Shown piece by piece: positions 12,279 to 23,492 of a stretch of 64,000 bases of DNA. The stretch is from Sipunculus nudus (lineage: Eukaryota; Annelida; Sipuncula; Golfingiida; Sipunculidae), in the NCBI GenBank assembly GCA_026874595.1, contig CM049306.1:85772142-85836141 (forward strand). Reading direction: 5' to 3'. The position numbers were made by a program, and so were the translations under genes. The notes beneath the pieces are model-generated. The model saw only the letters and a list, made by a program, of their open reading frames with translations. It did not search any database and was not told where the DNA came from. Numbering within the stretch: position 1 is the stretch's first letter; each line of letters begins with the position of its first letter.

Positions 12279-14450
12279 CTAGAATATGGGTAGTCGACAA
12301 GCGACTATGTGTATCCCCAGAAATCGGGACGGGTGAAGTGAGGCATGGATTAAGTGGCAAGGGGAAAAGAGTGAGGTGTGTTGCATATTAGCATGGATGT
12401 CTGCAGCGTAAACGTGAATGTAGGTGGAGCCACCTGTCATAAAATCGAGAAAATTGTCCAGGATGTATAAACCTGCAAAATTTCAGGTGGATAAGTCAAA
12501 CCACTGCTGAGATATGAGTGATTTTACCCCAAGACAGATGAACAGATGGACGGTGTGCATAAGTGGTTGCAGGTGGCGCCACCAGTTTTCCCAATGATGA
12601 AGAGCTATGTGAGATCTATACACATGCAAAATTTTGTCCCAATCGGTCAAACGGTTCCCGAGATATGAGCTTGGATGTCTGCAGGGTAAACATGAATGTA
12701 GGTGGCGGCACCTGTCATAAAATCGAGAAAGCTGTCCAGGATGTATAAACCTGCAAAATTTCAGGTGGATAAGTCCAACCACTGCTGAGATATGAGTGAT
12801 TTTATCCCAAGGCAGATGAACAGATGGACGCTGTGCATAAATGGTTGCAGGTGGCACCACCAGTTTTGCCTATGATGAAGAGCTATATAAGATCTATACA
12901 CATGCAAAATTTTGCCCCAATCGGTCAAACGGTTCCCGAGATATGAACTTGGATGTCTGCAGAGTAAATGTGAATGTACGTGGCGCCACCTGTCATAAAA
13001 TCGAGAAAGCTGTCCAGGATGTATAAACCTGCAAAATTTCAGGTGGATAAGTCAAATCACTTCTGAAATATGAGTAATTTTATCCCAAGGCAGATGAACA
13101 GATGGACGCTGTGCATAAGTTGTTGCAGGTGGCGCCACAAGTTTTGCCTATGATGAAGGGCTATGTGAGATCTATACACATGCAAAATTTTGCCCCAATC
13201 GGTCAAACGGTTCCCGAGATATGAGCGTGGATGTCTGCAGAGTAAACATGAATGTAGGTGGCACCACCTGTCATAAAATCGAGAAAGCTGTCCAGGATGT
13301 ATAAACCTGCAAAATTTCAGGTGGATAAGTCCAACTACTGCTGAGATATGAGTGATTTTATCCCAAGGCAGATGAACAGATGGATGCTGTGCATAAATGG
13401 TTGCAGGTGGTGCCACTAGTTTTACCTAAGATGAAGAGCTATATGAGATCTATACACATGCAAAATTTTGCCCCAATCGGTCGTACCGTTCCCGAGATAT
13501 GAGCTTGGATGTCTGCAGAGTAAACCTGAATGTAGGTGGCGCCACCTGTCATAAAATCAAGAGAGCTGTCCAGGATGTATAAACCTGCAAAATTTCAGGT
13601 GGATAAGTCAAACCACTTCGTAAATATGAGTAATTTTATCCAAAGGCAGATGAACAGATGGACGCTGTGCAAAAAATGGTTGCAAGTGGGGCCATCAGTT
13701 GTGCCTATGATAAAGAGCTATGTGAGATCTATACACATGCAAAATTTTTGCCCAATCGGTCAAACGGTTACCGAGATATGAGCTTGGATGTCTGCGGGGT
13801 AAACATGACTGTAGGTGGCGGCACCTGTCATAAAATCGAGAAACCTGTCCAGGATGTATAAACCTGCAAAATTTCAGGTGGATAAGTCAAACCACTGCTG
13901 AGATATGAGTGATTTTATCCCAAGGCAGATGAACAGATGGGTGCTGTGCATTAATGGTTGCAGGGTGGCGCCACCAGTTTTGCCTATGATGAAGAGCTAT
14001 GTGAAATCTATACACATGCACAATTTTGCCCCAATCGGTCAAACGGTTCCCGAGATATGAACTTGGATGTCTGCAGAGTAAATGTGAATGTACGTGGCGC
14101 CACCTGTCATTAAAACGAGAAAGCTGTCCAGGATGTATAAACCTGCAAAATTTCAGGTGGATAAGTCAAACCACTGCTGAGATATGAGTGATATTATCCC
14201 AAGGCAGATGAACAGATGGACGCTGTGCAAAAATGGTTGCAGGTGGTGCCTCCATTTTTAGTGTATGTTATAAAGCTATCAAAGGGCTACATTTGTGCAA
14301 AATTTTTAGCCTGATCGGTCAAACGGTTCCCGAGATATGCGGGTTTATGTGTGGAAACAGACGCACAAATGGACGCTGGGCAGTGAGGAAAGGTCAGAGG
14401 TCAACCAAAAATGAGGGCGTTGCAGTTCACATGTGACTTGATGATAAACC
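12279..14450 (+). mobile_element. Family A element, copy 1, with about 7 tandem 278-bp units
   Basis: Begins ctagaatatggg followed by the hairpin TAGTCG-acaag-CGACTA (12291-12307) and gtgtatcc. The body repeats with a very regular 278-280 bp period: unit landmark (c)aggtgg at 12571, 12849, 13127, 13405, 13684, 13962 and 14241. Each unit holds ggtggcgccaccag, agatctatacacatgcaaaa, cggtcaaacggttcccgaga and cacctgtcataaaatcgag. Some frames are open over 60-125 codons, but only as repeat shadows. The terminal hairpin seen in copy 2 is missing, so this copy is truncated at the right. Family structure resembles Helitron/Helentron-associated elements; this is an inference. Confidence 0.8.
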
Positions 14451-14869
14451 CGATTCGCTTTAAATGCAAACCAAGTCTTTTCAAACAGTTGAAAGATATA
14501 GTTCCAATATTCTTGGAATTCTGCATCTAAACATTGTCTTGACGTCTCGACGCTGTGTCTTGACGTCTAGACACATTGTCTAGACACCCCCCCAGAGCCA
14601 GGTCAGTTGCCATGGTGATGTCTGGACTCCACCTGTTTGTACTGAGTGACCTTTTGACTTGGCTTCTGAAACTCAGTCTGTTTTCAAATACAGGAAGCCT
14701 TTTTCAATTGGCTACAATGCTTTTTTAAAACTGTATTTACCCAATCTATTCTTATAAAACTGGCAGAACCCTACCATAGAATAATTCTTTTAAAGTTTAA
14801 ACCGATCAGCTTAACAGTTTCATCATAAATCAGTGTATGAGCTAGAAGAGTTTAAAATTACATTTTCGC
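14451..14869. other. Non-coding spacer between elements
   Basis: Unassigned sequence. Contains a local repeat of cttgacgtct(c/a)gacnc units (14539-14585). No gene seen. Confidence 0.35.
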
Positions 14870-15391
14870 TTATAAAAAACACATCAATGTAGGTGGCACC
14901 ACCAATACCTCAAAATCAGATATGACATATATGACAAACATTGGTATAAAATTTGGTGTTTATAGCTCAAGCCGTTTCTGAGATTTTAATTTTAGTGTGC
15001 TTTTTTGGACAGATGACCAAGTTCAACCTCCTGTAACTCGGCCAAAAATCTTCAAACTGGAACCATTCGAACAAACTTGAGAGAGACTGTTCCAGGGATC
15101 ATTTCTGTGAAATATAGGACAATTTGGCTGGACAGTTTCGGAGGAGAAGATTTTTAAAGCTTTTTCCCTATAAAATCTAAGAAAATGCAGTAAGAAAAAA
15201 TATAAACAAAATCCGATATAGTTTTTTGGATGACTGATTATTTGCAAAAACTTTGGTGATGCTAGCTCCTGCCGTTTTTTAGATAGCTATGGTTAACGAA
15301 CAGACGACGCACGACGCACGACGTACGACGCACGACACACGACGTACGACGGACGACGCCGCACCATCGCATAAGCTCACAGGTTCGCTAA
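14870..15391 (-). mobile_element. Family C element, minus orientation
   Basis: Reverse-complement relative of the element at 47688-49330. Shared landmarks are aatgtaggtggcaccaccaa, gacagatgaccaagttcaac, gaacaaacttgagagagact and caatttggctg. It ends in a run of cgacgcacgacg-type repeats (15302-15358) and caccatcgcataagctcaca then ggttcgct. The open frame at 15023-15247 is not conserved in the other copy and is not taken as a gene. Confidence 0.65.
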
Positions 15392-16569
15392 CTAGAATAC
15401 GGGTAGCCGACAAGTGACTACGTGTATCCGCCAAAATCAGAGTGGAACGGGTGAAGTGAGGCATGAATTGAGTGTCAAGGGGAAATAGAGTGAGGTATGT
15501 TGCATATTAGCATGAATGTCTGCAGCCTAAATGTGTATGTAGGTTGTGCCACCTACCACAAATCCAGAAAGCTGTCGAAGTTGTATACATATGCAAAATT
15601 TTAGGCAGAAAAGAAAAGTCAAACCATTACATGTATATGAGTGATTTTAGCCCACGGCAGACAAACAGACAGACGCTGTGCAAAAATGTTTGCAGGTGGC
15701 CCCTCCAGTTTTGTGTATGATAAAGAGCTATGTGAGATCTATACACATGCAAAATTTTGGCCCAATCGGTCAAACGGTTCCCGGGATATGAGCTTGGATG
15801 TCATCAGCATAAACGTGAATGTAGGTGGCGCCATCTGTCATAAAATCAAGAAAGCTATCATGGATGTATACGCATGACGAATTTCAGGTGAATTAGTCAA
15901 TTCACTGCAGAGAATTGAGTGATTTTAACTCAAGGCAGATGAACAGATGGACACTGTGCAAACATGGTTACAGGTGGCGCCACCATTTTTTGTGTATTTT
16001 ATAGAGCTATCCAAGGGCTACATTTGTATAAATTTAATTTCCTGATCGGTCAAATGGTTCCCGAGATACGAGCTTGGATGTGATCAGCGTGAACGTGAAT
16101 GTAGGTGGCGCCACCTGTCATAAAATCAACAAAACTATCCAGGATGTATACGCATGACGAATTTCAGGTGAATTAGTCAATTCACTGTAGAGATATGAGT
16201 GATTTTAACCCAAGGCAGATGAAAAGATGGACACTGTGCAAACATGGTTACAGGTGGCGCCACCATTTTTGTTTATGTCATAAAGCAATCCAAGGGCTAC
16301 ATTTGTATAAAATTTATTTCCTGATCGGTCAAACGGTTCCCGAGATATGAGGGTTTATGTGTAGAAACAGACGCACAAATGGACACTGGATAGGTCAGAG
16401 GTCAAGGCAAATTGGTTAGGCACTAGTTCACATGTGACCCGATAATTGGTGTAAGTTTCGTTAAAATCGGTCCATTATTCTCAGAGGAGCTTTCTAGAAA
16501 CGAACGTGGTGGCGTCGGAGGAACCCGGTCAAAAACATAGTATCCGCAAAACTTCGTTTTGGCGGATAC
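15392..16569 (+). mobile_element. Family A element, copy 2, both ends present
   Basis: Starts ctagaatacgggtagccgac and gtatccgccaaaa (15424-15436). Three 278-280 bp units follow (landmarks 15694, 15972 and 16252). It ends in a perfect-arm hairpin (16540-16569) whose right arm, TTTTGGCGGATAC, is the inverted repeat of the 15424 motif. No transposase ORF, so it is non-autonomous. It directly abuts family C on the left and the family B array on the right, suggesting nested insertion. Confidence 0.78.
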
Positions 16570-18990
16570 AAAAATACAGGTGGCTCCACCAGTCTGCAGA
16601 AACTAATAAAAACACTTAATGGTCAATATCCATGCAAAGAATCATGATGATCTCTGTATTAGTTGTTCAGATACTTCAGCTTTTGTATCAAATTGTCCAT
16701 TATTCTGAGGGATACTTCAGAGTCCTATAGCTTGAAGGATATGGGTAACAGAGACCTAATTTCAAGCTTCCACAGGCACTTTTGATGGACCTCCTTTGCA
16801 TGACAAGAATGAAGATTCTAGGTCCATTTGTTGCAATTTGTACTGTTGACAGATGACAGCATCCTTAAAGGTCTCAAAAATAGAGGAAAAAAATTGTAAA
16901 AAATCGAACAATACTGGTGGCGCCACCAGTCTGCCGGAACTGATGGAACTTCTCATGATCAATATGTATGCCAAAAATCCTGACCATCAGTGTTGTAGTT
17001 ATTGAGATACTGCAGTTTTTGTATCAAATTTTCCATTATTCTGGGGGGGGGTATTTTGGAGCCATACAGCTTAAAGAATATGGATAACAGAGACCTTATT
17101 TCAGGTTTCCATGGAGACTAATCATGGGTCTCCCTGTATGTCAAGAATGAAGATTCTATATCCAGTCGTTACGATTTGTACCCTGTTGACAGATAACTAC
17201 ATACTTAAAGGTCTCAAAAATAGAGAAAAAAAAAATTAAGAAAATTTAAAAAAAAATACAGGTGGCGCCACCAGTCTGCAGGAACTGATGGAACACCTCT
17301 TGATCAATATGTATGCCAAAAATCATGACCTTCATTGTTGTAGTTATTGAGATGTTGCAATTTGTTTTTATCAAATTTTCCATTATTCTGGGGGGGGGGG
17401 TTATTGGGAGCCCCCACAGCTAAAAGGATATGGGTAACAGAGACCTAATTTCTGGTTTCCATGGAGACTTTTCATGGACCTCTCAGTGGGTCAAGAATGA
17501 AGATTCTAGGTCCAGTCTTTATGATTTGTTCCCTGTTAACAGCTGTTCATATTTTTAAAGGTCTCAAAAATAGACAAAACAATTCGTAAAAATTGAAAAA
17601 TACAGGTGGCGCCACCAGTCTGCAGAAACTGATGAAACATCTCATGATCAATAAGTATGCCAAAAATGATGACCATCAGTGATGTAGTTAATTAGATATT
17701 GAAGTTTTTGTATGAATTTTTTTTACTATTCTGGGAGGTACTTTCGGGCCCCATAACTCAAAGGATATAGGTAACAGAGACCTAATTTCTGGTTTCCATC
17801 GAGACTTTTCATAGGTCTCTCAGTGTCTCGAGAATGAAGATTCTAGGTCCAGCCGTTACGATTTGTGCCACGTTAACAGATGACAGCATCCTTAAAGGTC
17901 TCAAAAACAGAGGAAAAAATCGTTAAAAAATCGAACAATACAGGTGGCGCCACCAGTCTGCAGGAACTGATGGAACATCTCATGATCAATATGTAAGCAA
18001 AAAATCATGACCCTCAGTGATGCAGTTATTGAGATATTGAAGTTTTTGTATGAAATTTTTGACTACTCTGGGGGTACTTTCGGCCCCATAGCTCGAAGGA
18101 TATGGGTAACAGAGACCTAAATTCTGGTTTCCAAGGAGATTTTTCATGGACCTCTGAGTGTGTCAAGAATTAAGATTCTAGGTCCAATCTTTACGATTTG
18201 TGCCTTGTTAACAGATGTTCACATTTTTAAAGGTCTCAAAAATAGAGAAAACAATTCGTAAAAAATCGAACGATACAGGTGGTGCCACTAGTCTGCAGGA
18301 AGTGATGGAACATCTCATGATCAATATGTATGCCAAAAATCATGACCATCAGTGTTGTAGTTATTGAGATGTTGCAGTTATTTTTATCAAATTTTCCATT
18401 ATTCTGGGGGGGGGGGGGGGGGTAATTGGGAGTCCCACAGCTCAAAGGATATGGGTAACAGAGATCTTATTTCTGGTTTCCATGGAGACTTTTCATAGGT
18501 CTCTCACTGTGTCAAGAATGAAGATTCTCGGTCCAGTCTTTACGATTTGTGCCCTGTTAACAGATGTTCACATTTTTAAAGGTCTCAAAAACAGAGAAAA
18601 TAATTCGTAAAAAATTGAAAAATACAGGTGGCACCACCAGTCTGCAGAAACTGATGAAACATCTCATGATCAATATGTATGCCAAAAATCATGACCATCA
18701 GTGATGTAGTTAATGAGATATTGAAGTTTTTGTATGAAATTTTTGACTATTCTTGGGGGTAGTTTGGGGCCCCATAGCTCCAAGGATATGGGTAACAGAG
18801 ACCTCATTTCTGGTTTCCAAGGAGATTTTTCATGGACCTCTCAGAATTCCAAGTTACAAGGTTCTAGGTCCAGCGGTTACGATTTGTGCCTGGTCAACGG
18901 ACGGACAGACGGACAGACAGACGGACGACGGACAAAGAGTGATCGCTATAGCTCAGATGACTTTCAGTCAGCTGAGCTAAAAACGTGTGC
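16570..18990 (+). mobile_element. Family B element with about 7 tandem units of 335-349 bp and stem-loop end, copy 3
   Basis: Unit landmark ggtggcgccaccagtctgca occurs near 16579, 16916, 17261, 17605, 17943, 18278 and 18627. Each unit also contains gagacctaatttctggtttcc, gaagattctaggtccag and aaaggtctcaaaaatagag, plus a variable G run of 5-15 bases. The element closes with a CGGACAGA run (18898-18929) and ctatagctcagatgacttt then cagtcagctgagctaaaa, as in copies 1 and 2. No coding sequence. Mobility is inferred from the shared terminus. Confidence 0.75.
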
Positions 18991-19720
18991 ATGACCGGTA
19001 ATTCATGCGTTGGTGTGTGAATCCGCTGGATCAATAAGTACGTCAAGAAAACCCCCTTTTCCTATTTTTGTAACCACCACTGGCATATCCTTGTGTATGA
19101 ACGATTGTAGTACCGTATATGTATACATAAGGCCCAGAAAATGCTGTTAACCTTGTTTGACCCATATTTGACCTGAGACCTGAGATAGGTTTTCAAGTCT
19201 CCATGTACTAAAATGCTTCTCTCGCACTCGTAGCTGGGGACTGGAAGTGTTGTTGATATTTTCAGCAGTCTATGACATTATGATAGAATTTATATCACAA
19301 AATGTTAACAACTCCTAAATAGACTGAGCCGATGCTGTGTACACACTTGGGTCACTGGCTGGAACAGGACCTACCAATATATGGGTTAAATAATTCTTTA
19401 CATAAATAAAAAAAAGGAACAACAAATAATTCTGCTCTGTGTGCTCTATAAGCTATGAAAAATCTGTCCGTGAGTATCCCACAGGCGGACAGCACGGGCA
19501 ATTGATTTATTTTACTTGTGTTCATGCACATGTGGCTGAAGAAAGATCAAATTTTTTTCCGTTGACTTCCACTCCCTGTCTTTTTTGGCGATTTCGACAA
19601 TCATAATTCTACGTTAGGAAATCTGGCAGTAGTGATTGCTGTGAGAGTAAATATAAATATAAACTTATTTATTTTACATGGATTGTACAAATAGTTATTA
19701 TAACTAATCGAGGCACTCTC
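18991..19720. other. Non-coding, no recognised gene
   Basis: AT-rich intergenic sequence between the family B element and the SINE. No ORF or repeat of note. Confidence 0.4.
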
Positions 19721-19721
19721 C

Positions 19722-19900
19722 ATGGCTCCGGTGATGGCGTTCGGTAGTCTGCAGAGGTGGAGGAAACCGGAGTACCCGGAGAAAACCACCGGCCTTGGAC
19801 GGGCAACTACAACCCACTCTCATAGCCACGCCGGGGATCGAACCCGGGTAGCCAGCGGAGATAGCCAAGCGTTTTACCACTCAGCTGTCCAGGCCCCATC
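19722..19900 (-). mobile_element. tRNA-derived SINE
   Basis: On the minus strand: an A-box-like ggacagctgagtggtaaaac (19869-19890), then a perfect B box, cccgggttcgatccccgg (19831-19849). Downstream is a GC-rich domain with gttttctccgggtactccgg and tttcctcc, a segment that I believe recurs in invertebrate SINEs. Pol III boxes with this spacing mark a tRNA-derived SINE rather than a functional tRNA, since no full cloverleaf follows. The tail is at the low-coordinate end. Confidence 0.75.
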
Positions 19901-19964
19901 TAGTTCTGGAAAGAATATACCTTATTTTTTTTCAGTCCGTGCGCATATTAATGCAAATTTAAAG

Positions 19965-20001
19965 TCTCTCTCTTTCTGTCTGACTCTCTCTCATTCTCTC
20001 T

Positions 20002-20062
<61 letters not shown>
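19965..20062. repeat. (CT)n microsatellite
   Basis: Nearly pure TC repeat with scattered interruptions. The long Ser/Leu or Glu/Arg open frames across it are artefacts. Confidence 0.95.
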
Positions 20063-20063
<1 letters not shown>

Positions 20064-20083
20064 CTCTCTCAAGCTGTAAATCA

Positions 20084-20282
20084 AGAAAGGAATAACAAAG
20101 AAAAGAAAGGACAAGACAAACAGAAAGAAGGACAAGAAAAGCCAAAGAAAGGAAGAGAGGAAATGGGAAGGCAAATGATAAGGAATGGAAAATGAGAAGA
20201 AAATGAAAATGAGAATGAAAGGAATATATAAGGAATGAGAAGAAAGGACAAAGGAAAGAAAAGGCAAATGAGAAGGAATAAG
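20084..20282. repeat. Purine-rich (A/G) low-complexity tract
   Basis: About 200 bp of almost pure A/G on the + strand (aagaaagg, gaaaagaaagg and aatgagaagg motifs). It lies just right of the pyrimidine (CT)n tract, so the strand asymmetry flips across 20062-20084. Confidence 0.85.
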
Positions 20283-20717
20283 ATTTCCCATGCAGGAACG
20301 GCTGCAGCTCGGCACAAAATTTCTCAGTGACATTTGGTGTCCAGCTGCATGCAGCCTTTCAAGATTGGAAACCTAGGGTCCAAGGTCGGTGTCGCCATAA
20401 AATAAAGCAAACCGAGAGCAATGGGCATGCAACATTTAAGAAGATACACAAAACCACTCTTGAGATATGTGCGATTTGCCTCCAAACTCGACCCTCAGAT
20501 GGATGCAAAGCAAAAACAATCGTAACAAGTCTTGTTCACTAGTAGCGGTAGCCTGCCACTCAATCGCCGATTTGTATTTAACTAAAGACGTTGGGTGGCA
20601 GTACAAGCTATAGGGTTCGGATCAATTCTAGTATCAGTAGGTTTGCTCGCCAATTCTAACAGTACCTTTTTTCTTCTGCTTGTCGAACTCTCATTTACCC
20701 CGAAGTAAGACTAAAAG
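20283..20717. other. Non-coding, no recognised gene
   Basis: Spacer between the purine tract and the Gypsy element. No supported gene. Confidence 0.35.
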
Positions 20718-20862
20718 TGTTTCAAGCTCACACAGTAATTGTAATTGAGAGTTATCACCCAGTCCCAAAAACAACGCGTGCAAAGAGTTCAGCCATACTT
20801 TAATCAACTTACAACAGGCGCCCCCTCTTGGGACATCAAAATTAGTCTTTTCAATGCCTGTA
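20718..20862 (-). repeat. Candidate 3' LTR of the Gypsy element
   Basis: About 145 bp, direct repeat of 26567-26703. Shared blocks are gtaattgagagt, gttcagccatactttaatca, acttacaac and gacatcaaaattagt. Minus-strand start tgttgtaag is preceded by the purine-rich agagggggcgcc, which could be a polypurine tract. That would make the true LTR shorter than the repeated block. Confidence 0.6.
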
Positions 20863-21387
20863 GGTGGTAGTGTAATACAATTATTGCAAATATTAATCGC
20901 ACAATGCACATTTACTGCTGTTGTGATATCAGTAACATGTCATTGGGGGTAGACTCCCCTTGCTGTTACTATGACATTATTCTAGCCTGATCACAGCATA
21001 AATTACTTCACAAAATCTGGAAAGTGTTTTTGAGGCCTCACTTGTCTCCCTTGTCTCTTTGCTGGAGGTGATGCTATTGCCACTCCTGTGTTAACTTTAG
21101 TTTGTGCTAAACTTTTCACAGGTGAACTTGTCAATACTGTTTAGGTTGGCCCTTGGGTACCCTCAGTCAACTGGATGTTTTCATGTAACAGTGGACTGGC
21201 CTGACTGGTGTTCGTTTTCTTGACTTGGTGTGGATGACTAACTGGTTGACTCTTGAATTAGAACCTGCATTGCCATTAGATTATCTGGATGTGATGTCTG
21301 ATGATTCATGACTGAAACCTGTATCTCCTATAACATCAGCAGTGTTGTTATTCATGGGTAAAGTGTGCTTCTAACTTCTTCCAATGT

Positions 21388-22080
21388 GTGCTCAATTCCT
21401 GCGCAGTAAGCTTAATTAGTTCGCTGTCGATCTTGTACGGACTTTCATTAAAATTGTTTGTCACAACCCCACTGTACCAGGTTTTCTTTCTGAGCACCAT
21501 TGGCTTAAGACGTACTTTATCACCTCCTTGCAGTGGCTCCAGATCTCTAGCCTTCCTATTAATATATTGTAGTATCGTTCACTCCTGAAGAGTTTATTCT
21601 GTCTGACTAGATGTGTCTTTTTGATTTTAGCAGGTCAGCTTTCATGGGTAACAGTGTGTGTTCTGCGTCCCAGCATTCTTTGTGCAGGGCTGCGTCCTGT
21701 GTGGGTGTGTTCCTGTAAACAAGTAGAGCCATGTGTGGGTCATTCCCACAATCCAGTGCTCTAAATTTAACGCATCGCCATTTTTACAGCTGATTAAGCT
21801 ATTCCATTTGCTTGTAAATGCCCCGGACAACTTGTTCTTTGTTCTATATCCCAGGTCTACATGGACATGTGGAATTCGCCACACCGGAACTGTGGGCCAT
21901 TGTCACTAATCAGAACTGTGGGGGACCCGTATCTGGCAAATGTACTTAAAGCTTTTTAATGACACAGGTCGCTTTGGCGGATTTTAGGTGGTCCAACTCC
22001 TTAAAAGTGCTAAAGTAGTCGACGGTAATGAGGTAGTTTTTCCCCTGTGTTTCCATTAGGTCATGTAATAGGTGTGGTAA
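21388..22080 (-). pseudogene. Gypsy integrase remnant
   Basis: In minus-strand order: NYLITVDYFSTF (first catalytic Asp region, near 22030), then GSPTVLISDNGPQF (second Asp, near 21900). Next is a frameshifted tail with MALLVYRNTPTQDAALHKEC (near 21700), and a C-terminal segment EPLQGGDKVRLKPMVL with WYSGVV (21398-21539). Frames change at least twice, and an in-frame TAG follows FHMSM near 21860. The HHCC N-terminal domain is absent. Confidence 0.8.
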
Positions 22081-22650
22081 AAATCTGGCCAGGTAGTATG
22101 CCATCCCGAATAGGCGCTGCACCTCAATAATATTTGATGGCGCTGTCATTTTCTTTTTGGCCATGACTTTGTCAGGATCGGCTTTGAAGCCATTCCTAGT
22201 GACCACACGTCCAAGGAAAGTTGTTTCTGATTAACACAGCTTTGCTTTTGCACTGTTCATTTTAATTCCATTGATTCTGCACCGTTGCAGCAAACAGTGA
22301 AGCTTTTCATCATTCTTTGCATCTGCTTCAGTGGCCCCTACACAATACACAAGAATTTCATCAGCTACACATATGACATCCGGGAGGTTTTCCAATGCAG
22401 TATGCAGTTGTTTCTGAAATATTTCACTTGAGACGGCTAGTCCGAAAGGGGGTCTAAGCCGTCGGTATCTCCCATGTGGTGTTTGAGACGTTGTCACATT
22501 ACTTGACTCTTCATCCAGCTTGCAGTGCCAGTAACCGTCTTTCAGGTCAAAACGAGAGAAAACCTTAGCTTTGGCTATGTCTGGTAAAATGCCATCAATT
22601 ACCGGCAGAGGATGTGGCTCTCTTTTGAGTGCTGTGTTGAGGACCATCGG
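22081..22650 (-). pseudogene. Gypsy reverse transcriptase remnant
   Basis: Contains KREPHPLPVID, FSRFDLKDGYWHCKLDEES (first catalytic Asp block), RLRPPFGLAVSSEIFQK and ICVADEILVYCVG. The usual catalytic pair here is DD; GAT GAA is read at about 22361-22366, so the second Asp is replaced by Glu. A frame change near 22207-22230 is followed by TAPSNIIEVQRLFGMAYYLA, the RT C-terminal region. This runs directly into integrase near 22075, so RNase H is deleted. Confidence 0.85.
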
Positions 22651-22954
22651 GTCAATGCAGGTTGTCAGGTCCCCTGATTTTTTGTATTGGTAACCATGCG
22701 ACTACACCAGTCGGTAGGGGGCTCAACTTTAGCTACGCCTCTTTGTTGCTCAAGTTCAAGCAAGTTTGATTTGACAGGCTTTATAGGCTGACGGGGACAC
22801 GACACGGGGATAGAGCTAAAGGTTTGATGGATTTGTCAACTATGAGGCAAACCCCTCGAGGTAGTGTACCCAGCTCATCAGAAAATACATCTGTATAATC
22901 TGTCGTGATGTCAGTCACTGTGCTGATGTTTTAATAGTTTACTGAAATAGTTAG

Positions 22955-23420
22955 TCAAGCATTGCCGAGACGATTGACCTTGCTTTTATCCAACATCTTT
23001 AGTGTGGTACTACATGAGAGCATGTGTGCACTAGGTACTAAGTGCTTTGATATCACAATGATACTTGCGCCAGAATCCACTTGGAAGCTGACTGATCTAC
23101 CCTCCACTTCCATGTTGGCAAACACAGTTTTACTGAGAGGGTGCGTTCCAGAGTGTACACTTAAAATTGACTCAGCCTCGGAGCCAGAAAAGGGCGTGTC
23201 ATCTTCAGTGTGCTCAGTTTGTATCATGTGTACTCGCTTTTTCTGGCGTCTGCTCAAACCACGCTGAAAGCATTTTATGGCCAAGTGATTTTTCCCCATG
23301 GCATTTAGAACAAGTTTCCCCCATGCTGGGCATGATTCTTTGTCCATAATATGACTTTTGCCAGCCACGAAACTGACACTCTTTAACTTTTCGTAGGCTG
23401 CTCTTTAATTTTGTGAACAT
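22955..23420 (-). pseudogene. Gypsy nucleocapsid/protease remnant
   Basis: A CCHC zinc knuckle is split between two frames (SKCHG in one, KNHLAIKC in the other), consistent with a frameshift. Further on lies EGRSVSFQVDSGASIIVISK, the retropepsin active-site segment DSGAS. Confidence 0.75.
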
Positions 23421-23492
23421 TTGTTTAAGCTTTTATTGTGGTTTTCATATGAGCCCTTGTTTTTTTTGCACCTTTTCAAATGTTCACACAGT

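Noticed and set aside
12483-13861. Several 60-125 codon ORFs on both strands
   Set aside because: They repeat with the 278-bp array in copies that are open or closed at random. The reading frames are shadows of the tandem units.
19722-20333. ORFs of 157, 124 and 78 codons around 19.7-20.3 kb
   Set aside because: They run through the SINE, the (CT)n repeat and the purine tract. Composition is Ser/Leu or Glu/Arg only, with no domain.
21642-21884. Separate 80-codon minus-strand gene
   Set aside because: The adjacent frame reads clear integrase residues, so this is a frameshifted piece of the Gypsy element.
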